Assembly (NCBI GenBank): GCA_014825775.1
Contig: MVAQ01000061.1
Span: forward strand, 31,829-95,828
Length of the DNA: 64,000 nucleotides
Direction of reading: 5' to 3'
DNA from: Krasilnikovozyma curviuscula
Taxonomy: Eukaryota; Basidiomycota; Tremellomycetes; Cystofilobasidiales; Mrakiaceae
Each line of letters opens with the position of its first letter. Within the stretch, counting starts at the first letter, position 1. Below the pieces are notes generated by a model. That model saw only the letters and a program-made list of their open reading frames with translations, had not been told where the DNA came from and did not search any database. This document shows positions 1 to 12,113 of this stretch, piece by piece. The position numbers were made by a program, and so were the translations under genes.

Positions 1-1415
1 ACAGCTCGCGAGGGTCGGCAACTCTCCCAGATCTCAAGTAGAAGGCAAGTCAGCAACCATCACAAAGAGAATTGACCATTCAACTACTCACAAGTTAACG
101 AAATTCTCGTATAAAGTTCCCAGCCATTCATAGGTTATGTAAAGCGACAGCAGAGCTCCTCCCAACGGATCCAACCATCGTACCCGAAGAACTTCACCTA
201 CCACTGGGAAGATGAGGGAAAATACGTTGAAGAAGACATCGTTCTTGGCATCTTGAGCCAAAGCCTGAATACCAGTCGACTTGATGCGAGAGCTCCAGAT
301 CCACATGAACAGTTTGATCGCGATCGTTGCTACCATAGTTCCTTTACCGAAGACGGACAGTTCTGGGACTTCTTCTGTGCCTTTTTCGAATAACTTGGAC
401 ACTGACTCAAAGAATACCTGCATGAAGGAAGCAATCATGAAGCTTTGCACGTATAAGATCAGCGTTGCTGTTTATGACAGTTTGGTCTCAGCTATTCGTC
501 CTCACCAACTGAAAATCAACACACCCAGCGGTTCAAAGCGTTTTTTCCCTGTAGGATAAGCACGCTGCTGAGGTGAATGAGACGCGAGTGCTGTACCAAA
601 GATGATGACGGTGGAGAGAAGATCCAGCGCTGAGTCAACGAACGAGGCGACTAAGGATATCGAGTTCGACAATGCAACGGCGACCCCCTTGGACGAGAGC
701 AGAACCACATTCACAGCCAAATTGGCTGTTTTAGAAGTTATAGTTTAAAGTAGAATAAGCAATGATGAGATGAGATGAGTTAAAGCTAAGAGTGCTTACC
801 GTTGATTGCAAGCTGTTCGCGCTTTTCTCTGATCTGCTCCCTAGTCAGACTGGTGTCACCAAGCAGAGCATCTTCTTCTGTTGGCTCGGTCTCTGTGTGT
901 CGTTCACTCAAGATGACTGATGAGTCGCTTCGAGGAAGGAATGCTGAGCGGTTTTGAGGGCTGTGGGTGTAGTTTCGTAGAATGTCCTTGGGGAGAGAAC
1001 CACTGAGAATAGCATCTACTTCTGCAAATGCATCAAGCTGTTCGTCTGGAAACAGACCAAGTCACGTCAATTCGTGCAATGGACAAGAGTTGGAGGATGA
1101 GGGAGATTGCCGCTCTCACTCTGCTCTATATAGTATTCTCGTAGCTTTTTATTCACGATACCTTTGAGTTCTTTGTCAGACTTCCTCAGATGCTCCCACT
1201 GGCCCGGAGTACATCGAATCATGCTTTAAAACGTTTGAAGAAAGTTAACCTGTTGCTGCGAACGTGCTGAACCAAAGTGAACATCGAATCGCTCACTGGT
1301 GGGCTTCGATCTTGTAGGAAACGCTCGCTTTTCTCATTCCAGCAATAGGCCTCTCCATCCCTGCCCCCGATCCGGACATCCTTCGCACCGCATCCTTCTT
1401 CGAGACAGCGGTCAT
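1..1415 (-). CDS. Cation diffusion facilitator, Mn-type (partial, 3' end outside window)
   Basis: Metal/proton antiporter of the cation efflux family, expected in an internal membrane. The ATG at 1415 opens a first exon ending in a GTGAGC donor near 1300. Later exons give a cytosolic N-terminus (WEHLRKSDKELK, then EQLDAFAEVDAILSG), a linker, and the membrane part. Helix II carries DSALD and helix V carries DAKND. The DxxxD pair in both helices, together with the N-terminal 'FxEVD' segment, is the pattern known from plant MTP8-11 and fungal Mn-CDFs, whereas Zn transporters use HxxxD. Manganese specificity is therefore inferred. A TM segment ending in YITYEWLGTLYENF follows, and the C-terminal domain lies beyond position 1. 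Introns separate the N-terminal exons from the membrane exons at about 500-720 and 88-450. The family call is firm; the substrate is less certain. Confidence 0.85.
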
Positions 1416-3574
1416 GCTAAATGAGACAAGAAATGTAAGTTACAATGTCTTCAACCAGCTAGACAGGCTGTGGATGTTCCATTGCTCAATAGAACACGGC
1501 ACTAACCTAACCTGCTCAAACAGATGATTGACGGTCAAGAAAAGCTCGATTATTTGTACCCCAAAACATGCTGCTCTAACCGTTTATTCCATCATTTATT
1601 TTTTATTTGGAACCTCGACAGAATTAGAGAATTCTTGTGACCCTCTCTCTGCATTCATTGTTGACATATTCTTTTTGAATGAAAGATTGTCGAAATAACT
1701 CTGATTCTACACTTTGCGCCTGCGAATCAGTTTACAACCGACACCTGCTTGATGAAACCAAGACTTATCAACAACCATGAAAATAGCGCACTACAGCGCG
1801 AAACAGTCTCACATTTTTGTTGTTAGGTAGAGCTCATACCTTCCACTCTTATTACTGCTTCGAACCTATCCCAGCCTGGCCACTAGTCAACAGCAGGTGT
1901 ACCCTGTTCCCAAATTCGCCAGAAAGCAGCAGTATCCAGTCATTTCTACGTCAAACAGCTCAAATGATCAGTCTAGGAGCCATGTCTGAAACCTGGCGGG
2001 CATATGGTACTTCCCCGGCGCAACGTGAGCAGCTCGCTTAGCGACTGTGTATGACTTACCTCGTTTCTGACACTTGAGTCACCAGCTCCGAAGACTATAA
2101 GTTCTTTCCACCTCCTTTTTGACGAAACACTTGTTATCGGTTTCTCCTTCTGTAGTGATTCTCACTCTCTGGCTGAATTGCTCCTTCCTTTTGCGGAGAC
2201 ACGTTTGGAGGTGTCCAAGTTGACCGTTTCTCCTCTTTCTGGCAATCCTCGTTGCAACTATTGCCTTTGGGATGGGAAGGGACACGGAAATGTCACCGGA
2301 TTCAGTGAGTTTTTCTAACTGTGAGATAAAATTGAGATGAGAACTACCGCTCATCATCTTTTGATGGCCTCTAGATGCGTGAAATGGTAAGAAGTTTCAG
2401 GTCAGATTCAAGTACTTATCAAGTTGTACTCTTCATACCCATGCACATCTGCATCACCTACCTTTCAAACAATTCTTGAAGAAAGCTGGCTTTGTTCATG
2501 AAACGCATGACTGGAAGGAACGAACCCCCAGCGTCATCAGCATCTCAGGGAGTCAATCTGTCAACGCTGAGTCCCGCAATGAATTCACCTGCAACATCCG
2601 TTTCAGACCTCTTGGAGTAGATGGTCTTTCTGGGTCTGGCAATGTGATTTCTCAATTTCACCACAGACGGGCGCTCTCAAAATTCACCACTTATCGTTAT
2701 CTTCTTGCGTCCTCGTGCTCCTCAAATTTTGATCCATACCTATACTAGGATACCACAAGGGTTTCATACACGCTCGTCTGTCCCCTCACCCACCGGGCAG
2801 GTTCTCCGTTATCCACCAAGCCACCTCGCGCTACCAGTTTGCCAGAAGACGATGGAGTACAAATATCTTTTCTTCTCTTCTCTTCTCTTGTCTTCTCCAT
2901 CACTGTCAGCTACGACTTTATCCTGGATGGTCGCAGCTTGCCGATCTATGAACGCCACTGTCCCTCGTGGTCCGTTAAGTATGCCGACTGATGGGGTGGT
3001 AATTCATCACCGTCGTCGTAGATATTTGGCATCGGTTCCTAAGGTCAGTCTGGAAGTATTTCTCCATGACTTTGTGGAGGTGGACTAGAGCTGCTGTCAG
3101 CTAGGGGCTTTATGAATATCGATATTTGTTGCGACTTGCTCACCCCTGTCTCTATCATCTCGCTCACGGACTTCCTGGTCGTGTCTACGCTAGGTGCCAT
3201 GCTATCCTAATACCTCCTGAACTACCTCGTGTCTCCAAATCAAACTTGGCACTCTCATTGGATCGTTCTGGTGATGAAAAAGGCGTGTGCTCATTGTCTC
3301 ACGGGGAGAGCCGCCGATAGGATAGAAATACTCACGTGTGTGTTATTCTGATAACAGATTCAGCTGCAATATGAAGCAAGGAGGGCCCATGAGGGCGCGA
3401 TGACAAGCTGGAAAGAGCGCGTGGATCATTCCCGCCTCGACCGCCCACCAATGTCCTCTGATTATATATACCTTACTAAGCATAACATAAAACTCAGTTT
3501 TCCTTCTCACCTTCTCACCTTCTCACCAGAAACTTTCACCTTCACTTCAGCTTTGGTTTGTCTTTCGACCTGAG
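1416..3574. other. Gene-poor 2.1-kb intergenic region
   Basis: This gap lies between the divergent CDF and oligopeptide transporter genes. Only short open frames occur, none with recognisable protein features or a convincing exon chain. A pyrimidine-rich run with repeated TCTTC units is visible near 2868-2893, and three CTTCTCAC copies lie at about 3502-3526, just upstream of the transporter start. I see no RNA gene here. A short unrecognised gene cannot be excluded. Confidence 0.6.
3463..3470 (+). promoter_or_regulatory. TATA box of the oligopeptide transporter
   Basis: An eight-base TATATATA lies about 105 bases upstream of the transporter ATG at 3575, followed by pyrimidine-rich leader sequence (CTTCTCAC repeats) typical of a fungal core promoter. 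Its role is inferred from position only. Confidence 0.5.
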
Positions 3575-6500
3575 ATGGCTGATATCGCGGTCTTGAGTTC
3601 CACCAAAAATCCAGCCTACGGCGAAGACGTCAAAGACCATTTTGTGAGCGGCAGGACCTTTATTCCTAAGAGCTTATAGCTGACTGTATTTGGTTAATGC
3701 TTGAAGTCTTCTTCCGATGAGGATCATTCTGAAAAGGAAGGTGCAGAGACTCACGCAAAGGAAGTGGATACTGAGGCTGACAATCTCCGAGTGTTGGCTG
3801 CTGATGTTGAAGCTGGTGAGGTTTCTGGATAAATTTTTGCCATGTGAAATCTGATTACTGACTCGCTGCTCGTTGTAGTGTGGGAGTATGCTCAGAAAAT
3901 GACAGTTGAAGAGGTGCGTAACAATTTTCCCATCACTGTTTGACTGAGACAAATTAAGAGCAGTGTCTGTGTTTGATACCGGAAGGTAACTGAAGTTCTC
4001 ACTAGAGCTTGGGTGGAAGTGAGTGCCATCTTCCGCTCCTCATGTTATGTCACGATTGGGTACTTCAGCAGCTAACTTAGTTCTTCATCTGATCCTGTTC
4101 TACGACAGCACCACGATGGTTTGTCCAAGAATTCATTTCATCTATGATATACTGATTCTTACTCTGTGCCATGACTACCGATAAAGATCCAGTGAGTTAC
4201 GGCTCTTGAGGCCTCATCTCGCTTTTCCCACCAATCGATTAACCTCAATTTTCCCAGAACTTCCCAAATACTGTCAAAGATCAAATTCAGATCTTTTTGA
4301 ACCAAGAACAGTTTCAAGTTGCAAACTACCAGAGACTTCTTGAGGACATGAGGATTGAGGCTGCTCTCATCAAGTCTGTCACACCTCTGTTTTGAATTTG
4401 ACTTGTGGCCGCTCTTGGGTCTCAAGGCTGGGCCATCTTCCTTCAGGTATTCATCTCCATATCCAGAAGTAAGAGCTGTCGTTAACATGGGTGATGATGT
4501 GAACCAACCAGTAAATACCTTCAGAGTATGGGTCTTGGGTGAGTTTTCGATCCAATTTCGCTTCCCCGCTCTTTATGTAGGTCGGGCTCTGATTGAGGAC
4601 TTGACTTCCTCAGGAACAATGTGGTGTGGCCTGGGATCATTTATAAATCAATTCTTTTCTATCCGTACTCCCAGCATTTCGCTGTCTGTCAACGAGATCC
4701 AGCTTCTCACCTATCCTCTGGGACTCGCGATGGCGGCTTGGCTTCCCTCTAAAAAGTTCAAGCTTTTCGGGAAAGAACTTACTTTGAACCCTGGTCCTTT
4801 CAGTGAGAAGGAGCATCTTCTTCTTACGTGAGTTACGCGTCTCTGGGCAAAATTTTACGTGTTCTACGCCATGGATCCGCTGAAAGCCCTCCTTTGCCTC
4901 TAGTATCATGGCCAACGTTGGAACTTCAACCCCATACTCGGCTAATATTATCATTATTCAAGCTCTGCCGATGTTTTACAATCAGGTGAGTCAGAACCGG
5001 GCGTCAAATTGGACACAGAGCTGACGACTATTATTGTTATTATTTTATCTAGTCTTGGGCTAAACAGTACGGGTACCAGTTGACTACTACAATTGCCATC
5101 ATGTTTTTGGGTATGTTCATATCTGGATCAGAATGGTATGGATGGTAATTGACCACAACAACAAACACTAAAATGATAATCCAGGCTATGGATTTGCAGG
5201 AATGGCCAGAAGATTTCTAGTGTACCCAGAACATGCGATATGGTTTAACAATCTCTCTATTAGTGAGTATGACTTTCTCCCTTCTTTTATATGTCTCTAC
5301 TGACCCGCAATCTGTTGCACGCCCAGTTGGTAACTCATTAGTTCTCTTCCCGCAGAAATTCTCATATGCACTGACAGGAATCAATTCTTTGTTCCAAGCT
5401 TTGAACAAGTCTTTCCACAGCCCTGGGAATCCGGTCGCCAACGGCTGGAAGATCAGTCGAAGATCTGTGTTCCTCATCTGCTTCACTGCGATGTTCATCT
5501 GTAAGAATACTATCCACAAATTGCCCCCCCTGCTCTAGCTCATGTAACTTGGGTCATTCCAGATTTCTGGATCCCGGATGCCCTCTTTGGTGCCCTCTCT
5601 TACTTCAACTGGACTACATGGAGTAACTTCGCGCCTTTTGCTGGCTGCTAGTTAGATCGAAAGTTCTGATTAGTCCACTTTGTTGTTCAGTTGCTCCTAA
5701 CAATGTCCATCTTGCTGCGGTTACTGGATTGATCACTGGCGTTGGAATCAACCCGTGGCCCACATTTGACTGGAATTTTGGCAGCATGAGTTCCGTAAGC
5801 CCTTTTATAGACGCTAGCTTCTGCTATCCAATTGACTGTTCTCCCGTACTTCATCTCCCAGTACATGATCTACCCGTACTTCAATACTCTAAACAGTGTG
5901 GCTGGTGAGCATGAATGGAAAGGCACTGCTCATTTTGAATCTTGTCTTCTAACACTGCAGTTTTTGGGTCCACAGGCATGGCACTATCTATCCCAGTAAT
6001 CCTTGCTTTCTGGTATGGTAATGTATACAACACGGGCTATCTCCCTTTGCTATCAAACAGGGTGTTTGACAGGTACACCAACCACTACAACGTCACTGCA
6101 AGTGGGTGATGTTATCCCACTTCTTACTCTTATTCTTCCTTAAATGCTGAATGTTTCTCTTCATGATCCTAACGTAGTTTTGGACTCTTCTGGTCTCTTT
6201 GATCAAGAATCTTACTCGAATTATAGCAAACCGTATATGGCTGCCTCCAAGTGAGCTCGCCCTTTGTGGTTGCGATGGTCAACACGACTAGCAACTCCGC
6301 GTCGCTGATAATAACCTGTATGCTATCAAAAGCATCGTGATTTATACAGGTTTCTTTGCAACTTATGCTGCCACCGTTGTTCACACTGTGCTTTATCATA
6401 GAAAAGAGATCGCCGGTGGAATCAGAACAGCTTGGAAATCGATCCGTTCAGGTCAAAATGCGAACGAGTCATTCCAGGACTCTCACAATAAGGAGATGGC

Positions 6501-8364
6501 CAAGTACAAGGAAGCTCCAGAGTGGTGGTATTTGATTGTGACTCTCATCGCCATTGCCTTCGGTGTCGGCGGTGAGTTGATGCGCTGCCCTTGCTCGCGT
6601 CTGGAATCTCACAGTTTTTCCCTTCAGGCTTGGCCGGTTATCCCACGAATGCCAACGTGTCTTCAATATTCTTTGGATCAGCTCTATGTATTGTGCTAAT
6701 TGTTCCTATCGGAATCATCTACGCAATCACTGGTACTCAAATCACTCTCAATGTATTTGCCGGTGAGTTTGCCACTCGTTGTTGCTTCTCACTTTCAAAG
6801 AGGAACACTCATTTGATTCCTTCTGGTATCAGAATTCATTGGTGTTCGTTCTTTATATCTTTGAAAGTTCTAGTTTCCTTGTTCATCACCTGCCTTCGTC
6901 TGCATTTCAGGGACTAGCTTACCCCGGCAATGCTGTCAGCATGAAGTGAGTCTTATTGCGCCGTGCTTGAAATTTATCAGTCTGACGGCATCAATTTGGG
7001 TCATAGTTACTTCAAGTCCTTTGGTGTGGTGAGTGCTTCCATTATACAGGTGATGGCGCTCAGCCTACCTGAGGCTGAGCATACTCCTTCAGATGATCCT
7101 CGTCAATGCCATGTCATTCACTCAAGACTTGAAACTTGGTCACTACATGAAGCTGCCACCAAGACTTACTTTCGCAGTTCAAGTATGTTCCCCATCCTAG
7201 CTACCACGACATCGCTGTTGACATCAGGTGCGCATTAACAGATCTGGGGGACGCTCATTGCAGCCTTCATCACAAGTGGAATTCTGAATTTCCAGATGGT
7301 GAGTTCAAACTGGTGTCAACTACAGCAGATTTTTCTATCTCACACATATGTCGTCATTCTTAACCAGAATATCGATGGTGTTTGTACTACCAATCAACCA
7401 GACAAGTTTATCTGTAACGGCGTACGTCGGGGTTCTGCTTTCTTTGCAATTGCGTGCGTTCCGCCAACGAGACTTTCGCGCTTAACCTTCCCGCAATCTT
7501 TTTGCCATCTTTCTACACAATTTCACCCGAATAGGAAGCCACTTTTTTTACAGCAAGTGTATTCTGGGGTCAGTGTGCTCTACTTTGCTCCATTGTTTTG
7601 TTTTCATAGGCAGGAGCTTACCAGCACCTTCCTTACTCTATAGGCACACTTGGTCCCGAGAGAGTTTTTGGTACCGCTCCAGGAATTTACTCTTTAACTC
7701 TGCTTGGATTCGCTGTGGGAGGTGGGTTCTTTACGTTGACTCTCGCAGGGTGGCAGCGTGCCCCCTCAGGTGAAACTGCGCTGACCCTACCCACCATTGA
7801 CATAATCTATCCCAGGTATTCTTCCTATCCCTTTCTACTTTTTAGCAAAGAAATATCCTAGATCTTGGGTTTCAAAAGTCCACATTCCCGTACTTCTGTC
7901 TGGAACGCTGGGCTGGGGTCCATGTACGTACTCTCCTGGGCTAATTTTGACGTTCTGTCGTTCATCATCCTGCTTCCTCCTGTAATCTTATTTATCCCCC
8001 ACAGACTGGACTTTCAGTAATGTCTGGCCAGGTGCTGTCGTTGGCTGGATCTCTCTCGTCTACATCAAGAAACGATACCTGGCATGGTGGTCCAAATACA
8101 ACGCGAGTCCTTTACGGTCTATCTGAGATACTTATCTACTTAAACTGACTGTTAATACCCCATCAATAGTACATTGTAGCAGTTGCCCTCAGTAGTGCCA
8201 TTCCCCTAGCTGGCATCATCATCTTCGGTGCACTTCAAGAAACGGACGTCAGCATCGACTGGTGGGGGAACTCGGTCTCCTACGAAGGTTGTGATGCTTC
8301 TGGCTGCCCAAGATTGGATTTACCGGATGTAGGATACATTGGAGAGGCTTCCGGATGGTTCTAA
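3575..8364 (+). CDS. Oligopeptide transporter, OPT family
   Basis: Proton-coupled importer of small peptides (or related metal-chelate substrates), expected at the plasma membrane. The ATG at 3575 starts an acidic soluble N-terminus (MADIAVLSSTKNPAYGEDVK, then a Glu/Ser-rich second exon). Family signatures are clear: NPGPFSEKEH near 4790-4812, the GHYMKLPPR loop near 7138-7165, and many hydrophobic segments. The C-terminus is GYIGEASGWF followed by TAA at 8362-8364, like the FGP..G-F ends of fungal OPTs. The coding region is split by many small introns (well over fifteen), some exons being only a few dozen bases, for example around 3900-4200. The summed coding length is in the 800-900 residue range normal for the family. 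It is convergent with SEC14 downstream. Exact exon borders are uncertain; the family call is not. Confidence 0.9.
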
Positions 8365-9155
8365 GGTAGTGGCAATGTCTCTTATTTCCATTTTAATGGT
8401 CTTGCGCTGGTCTTCTCTAGTCCAAAAATACATTAACGAGTTTCATTGGGGGGCCACATTGATCGTCCTCAATTACATGCTCTTTATGACGCTCTATTGC
8501 GCTTTATTCCGTTTTATTACGCTTTGTTACGAATGATTGCTCTTTCGACGGATTAATTCACTTCGATCGGTCCAACCACGAAAGTCACCTACGAAAACGC
8601 AGACCGCTTCTTGACTCATGAACCTTTAATCCAGCAAAAATATACGTTCCACCCCTGTATTCACTTTCTAGTTCATCGTCATTTTTAACTCCGCAGAGAC
8701 TGGGTTAGCTGCTCAATAGAAGAGTCATTGACGAGATCCAACTGGCAGTTAAGAGAGCAGGAGCAAACGACCGGTTTACTTATGACTTCAAGAACTCTTA
8801 CAAAAATTCGACATACGTGAAAGCTTTAAAAAAAAAGAAGAAAACAAAAGAGAGTCGATTGACATCGCGCGAGTTGAGTAGGGGTGTTGTGGTGTAGGTA
8901 ACGACGATGAGAGATCAGACCAAGAAGCTAATGATAGAGGGTATGATTAGGGAAAGATGCAAGTTGAATTGTTATTCAGCGATTGTTTTTTGTTTTTGTA
9001 TTGGGGCCTCTCCAGTAATCATACTGACCGGTAGGGAGGTACACGCGAGTGCATCAGCCACTAGAAACGCGAGAAAAGCAGGTAGGAAGGACTCACCTTT
9101 CGACCCAACGCTCTTTTTAGTCACTAACTATCTAAAAATGAATTTCTAATGACTT
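8365..9155. other. Convergent 3' intergenic region
   Basis: Region of 790 bases between the 3' ends of the OPT gene (plus) and SEC14 (minus). It is AT-rich, contains an A-run near 8825-8840, and holds the small decanucleotide repeat described separately. I see no gene. Confidence 0.6.
8481..8530. repeat. Degenerate 10-bp tandem repeat, five copies
   Basis: Five adjacent decamers fit a GCTTTATTAC consensus with one to three mismatches each: TCTTTATGAC, GCTCTATTGC, GCTTTATTCC, GTTTTATTAC and GCTTTGTTAC. They lie just past the stop codon of the OPT gene, probably in its 3' UTR or terminator region. The period is close to one helical turn. No function can be assigned. Confidence 0.75.
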
Positions 9156-10967
9156 CTAAGACGATGGAGCTGCAGCAGAAGCGGTCTCAGTTGCAGTTAC
9201 GGGGACGGTGAATTGAGCTTGAGCAGCTTCAATAGCCTTCTGTCCCTCCTGCAAACATCAATGGCCAGAATACGGCGATGAGTAACCAATCAGGCTTGGG
9301 AGAGATTTGAAAGGGAAGCATACAGGTGTGTTCCATGGACCGGCATCAGAAGTGGATGGATCAGTTGACTGGCCACCAAACTTGACTTCGAGGTTTTGTG
9401 GTTCAATCTACATGCAGTAGGTGAGTAGCGCGAACGAATTAGAAATTCAGTCTTTTAGAATTTCACTAGAGAATTCCAAAGTGTCACCCACCTGCTTAGC
9501 TAACTCATTCTTCCAATCTCTACCAGGGATGGAGATCTTCTTGACGGTAACTTCATCCAACCATGGCTTCACCAGCGACCATACGGTCGAGAAGAGGTAC
9601 GGTGAGTTGATGATGAAGAATTTGCCCATAGTTTCAGGATCTAAGTCCAAAAATATCATTTGAATCAGTCCCACATTTCGCCAGAGACAAGATGAGACGC
9701 TGCTGGTCAAACTTTGGCGTTGAGCTCGCCGTCACCCCGCCGCCACGAATTCAAAACCATTGAACAGAAGAAAGAGAAGGTCGGTAAACTTACAGTAGTT
9801 TTGTCCAATGTGAGAAGCTTTTCCAACGTAGTCTTTGACTCTGTAGAACTGACTCAAGCCGACACCGTTTAAGTCCAAGATAGTACAACTCGTTTCGACT
9901 TTTTCTTCTTTACCAGACGCCCACTGACAAGCTGGGATTCGCTCACGGAGCAGTTTCTCGTACTCGTACACCAAGCATTTGAGCATGCGTTCGGGCGTTG
10001 TCACTTTATAAAGGGCATTGATGTCGAGTTTGCCAAGGACTTCGACGTATACAGGCCGTCCGTCTTTGTCGAGCTTGTGGTCTGATATGAAGACCCAAAA
10101 GTGAGAACTTGTATCGTGGAAGACAGTGTGAGAATTGACATACAGTATTGAGGGTAGTAGGTGTCGAGGGCTTCCTTCTCTTTGCCAGATGGGTAGTCAA
10201 AGGTCCTAGGGTGGGCGTGAGTGTAGAGGAGCAATTTCCAAGTTTATTGAGGTGTACCAAATATAACGACAGGAACAAGACGAATTGGAAAAATATCAGT
10301 CCTTATTCTCTGAAAGAGTCACCTCATCTGCAAAGGAACAAATGCTACTGACTTGTAGAGCTGATCAGTTCCGAACTCCTTTCTCCATTCCTCGTTGGCC
10401 TTCCACATCTCTGTAGCTTTTGGCAGGTCAAACTTCCTGGCTCTCAGGAAACGGAGGAGAGTAGCATCGTCGTATCGGTTGTACCTGATGGCCCAAATCG
10501 AGGATACAACGCACCAAAAAGTGAGTTTTGGCAGACTTGGGGAGGAGTAGACAGCTGAGGGGCAAAGAAACTCACCCTGGTCCATTAGCAATCACTTCTG
10601 GTGCCAAAGGATCAGCTGGGCAGAGACCAGCAGTAACTAACTCTGTCCTGAACTGCTCCAAGGCCTGCGTCTGAGCTTCGTCCCTTTTTTGTCGAAGAGA
10701 AGTGGATCGACACAGCACGAATTCACAACCAGGCCGAATCAAACGCGTTGACGACACATTCAGCCAGAATGGACAGGCCAACAGAACAACCAGAAGAGAG
10801 AATATGAAAGGAAGAGTCATCAGCGAAATTTACATTAGACACGGGGGCAGAGATGGATCGAACGTTGGCGTGTTCGCTGCCTCGGCCTATCGTCGAGTTG
10901 AATATCAAACTCACAAGTGTCCAACTCTCCCGCTGAGAGGGTCTTTTGCTGCAACTGGTGGGGTCAT
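9156..10967 (-). CDS. SEC14: SEC14 phosphatidylinositol/phosphatidylcholine transfer protein
   Basis: CRAL-TRIO lipid transfer protein of the Golgi secretory pathway. Exon 1 (10967-10915) encodes MTPPVAAKDPLSGRVGHL and is spliced to LDEAQTQALEQFRTEL, giving the expected SEC14 N-terminus. The CRAL-TRIO-N part (YDDATLLRFLRARKF) is followed by the lipid-binding fold: HKLDKDGRPVYVEVLG, LDLNGVGLSQFYRVKDYV, then YPETMGKFFIINSPYLFSTV and WLDEVTVKKISI. The C-terminal IEPQNLEVKFGGQ matches the family's '..ENLP..FGG' end. A short Ala/Thr/Ser-rich tail ends at TAG 9156-9158. There are several introns; the one after exon 1 uses an AAAAAAG acceptor that restores the reading frame. Length is about 320-350 aa, normal for Sec14. 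The gene is essential in yeast. Confidence 0.93.
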
Positions 10968-11250
10968 TGTACGCTTCAGATAGAGGAATGTGGGGAGGAG
11001 GAGAAGGGGGTCTTGGGTGTCGATGGGTCGCTCTTCCAGTGTCCATCCCGCTGCGTTGCATCATTGACGAAACTGGTAAAAAAAGTTGGGACTCCTGTTT
11101 CTGTCTCTGGGGTGAAACACAACTTTGGCATACAACATGCCACTCTTTCCCAGCTTGCAGAATTGGACAGGCAATTTAGTCCAATTATTCTGCATTTTAT
11201 GTACAAGTGGCCCTCAGCGCCGTCAATTCGAGATGTTATTCAATTGGGTT

Positions 11251-12113
11251 CTACCCTCTGAAGAACCCCTTCTTCCCTGATTGCTCTGACTCCACCTGTG
11301 ATGTAGTCCTTGGGACTGTCGACGGTGTGGACGTCTTTGAATCTTTAGTTTCCACAGCGGCCACGTTCTGTAAAAGAGCGCAATTGTTGGGATACAGTGC
11401 AGGCGATTTCCAAGGGCAGAAATACACTCACTTCTCTCAAAGCAGTTAAAACTTCAAGTAGCGAGTCAAGTTGATGGGTCGCGAAATTTCTGGCCTGGAG
11501 AGACGGCAATTTCTAGTTTCAGCGCCGGGAAACTTCCAAACCTGATGCAGAACGACAACTCACGGCAAGAGTCTTCTCCTCTCTGACGTCCTGAATCTTT
11601 TTAGCCTCTCTATCCCACAACTCTTTCCTTGCCTGCTCCAGTGCGGCGTGTTCCTTCTCCCTCGCCTCCCTCTTCCCCTCCCAACACCTTTTGTGGTGCG
11701 CCCAGCGTTCCCCAGGGAAAGGAGCTTCTACGATGTTCCCCTTGGTTTCTAACATAAGAGGAGCAAGGCTGTGGTGGTTTGAGTGCATTTTCATGAACCA
11801 ATATGTCGACAGTCCTCCAATCACAAACTGAATGCGTCAACGCGACGTCTTCTTAGAACAAAATGTTTCCTTCTTTGTTGAACATTGGAGGAGGAACACT
11901 CACCCAGACGAGTTTACCTCCGCACCTTCCTCTAGCCCCTCTGAAGTCTCGGGAGCAACCGTATCCGTAGTGATGGTGCATCTGTGGGACGGCTGGGGGA
12001 GAGGCAGCTGCTCCCTCGGCTGCTGCCCCTGCTCTTGATGAATTTGGAAGTGGGGGCATGCTTGATGGATGAGAGTAGTGCGAGTAGGAAGAATACCAGT
12101 GGTGTCGGGACAT
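11251..12113 (-). CDS. Conserved small single-helix membrane protein, unknown family (copy A)
   Basis: Unrecognised protein of 217 aa in four exons: 12113-11904, 11827-11564, 11494-11432 and 11367-11251, all joined in phase 0. Residues 1-70 are low complexity (Ser/His/Tyr, then Ala/Pro-rich) and end in CGGKLVW. A short hydrophobic helix follows (FVIGGLSTYWFMK). A highly charged, probably coiled-coil segment comes next (WEGKREAREKEHAALEQARK, KKIQDVREEK). The 21-aa exon 3 is ARNFATHQLDSLLEVLTALRE, and a Ser/Thr-rich stretch leads to a GKKGFFRG C-terminus. The gene at 41886-42783 is a paralog with the same four exons and the same motifs, which confirms the model. The topology suggests one membrane anchor near residue 75 with a cytosolic or organelle-facing coiled coil. 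No function is assigned. The first in-frame ATG is at 12113. Confidence 0.85.

Noticed and set aside
2079..2357. 92-aa minus-strand frame in the 5' gap
   Set aside because: No domain, no splice partners and no obvious promoter; too short to call without other support.
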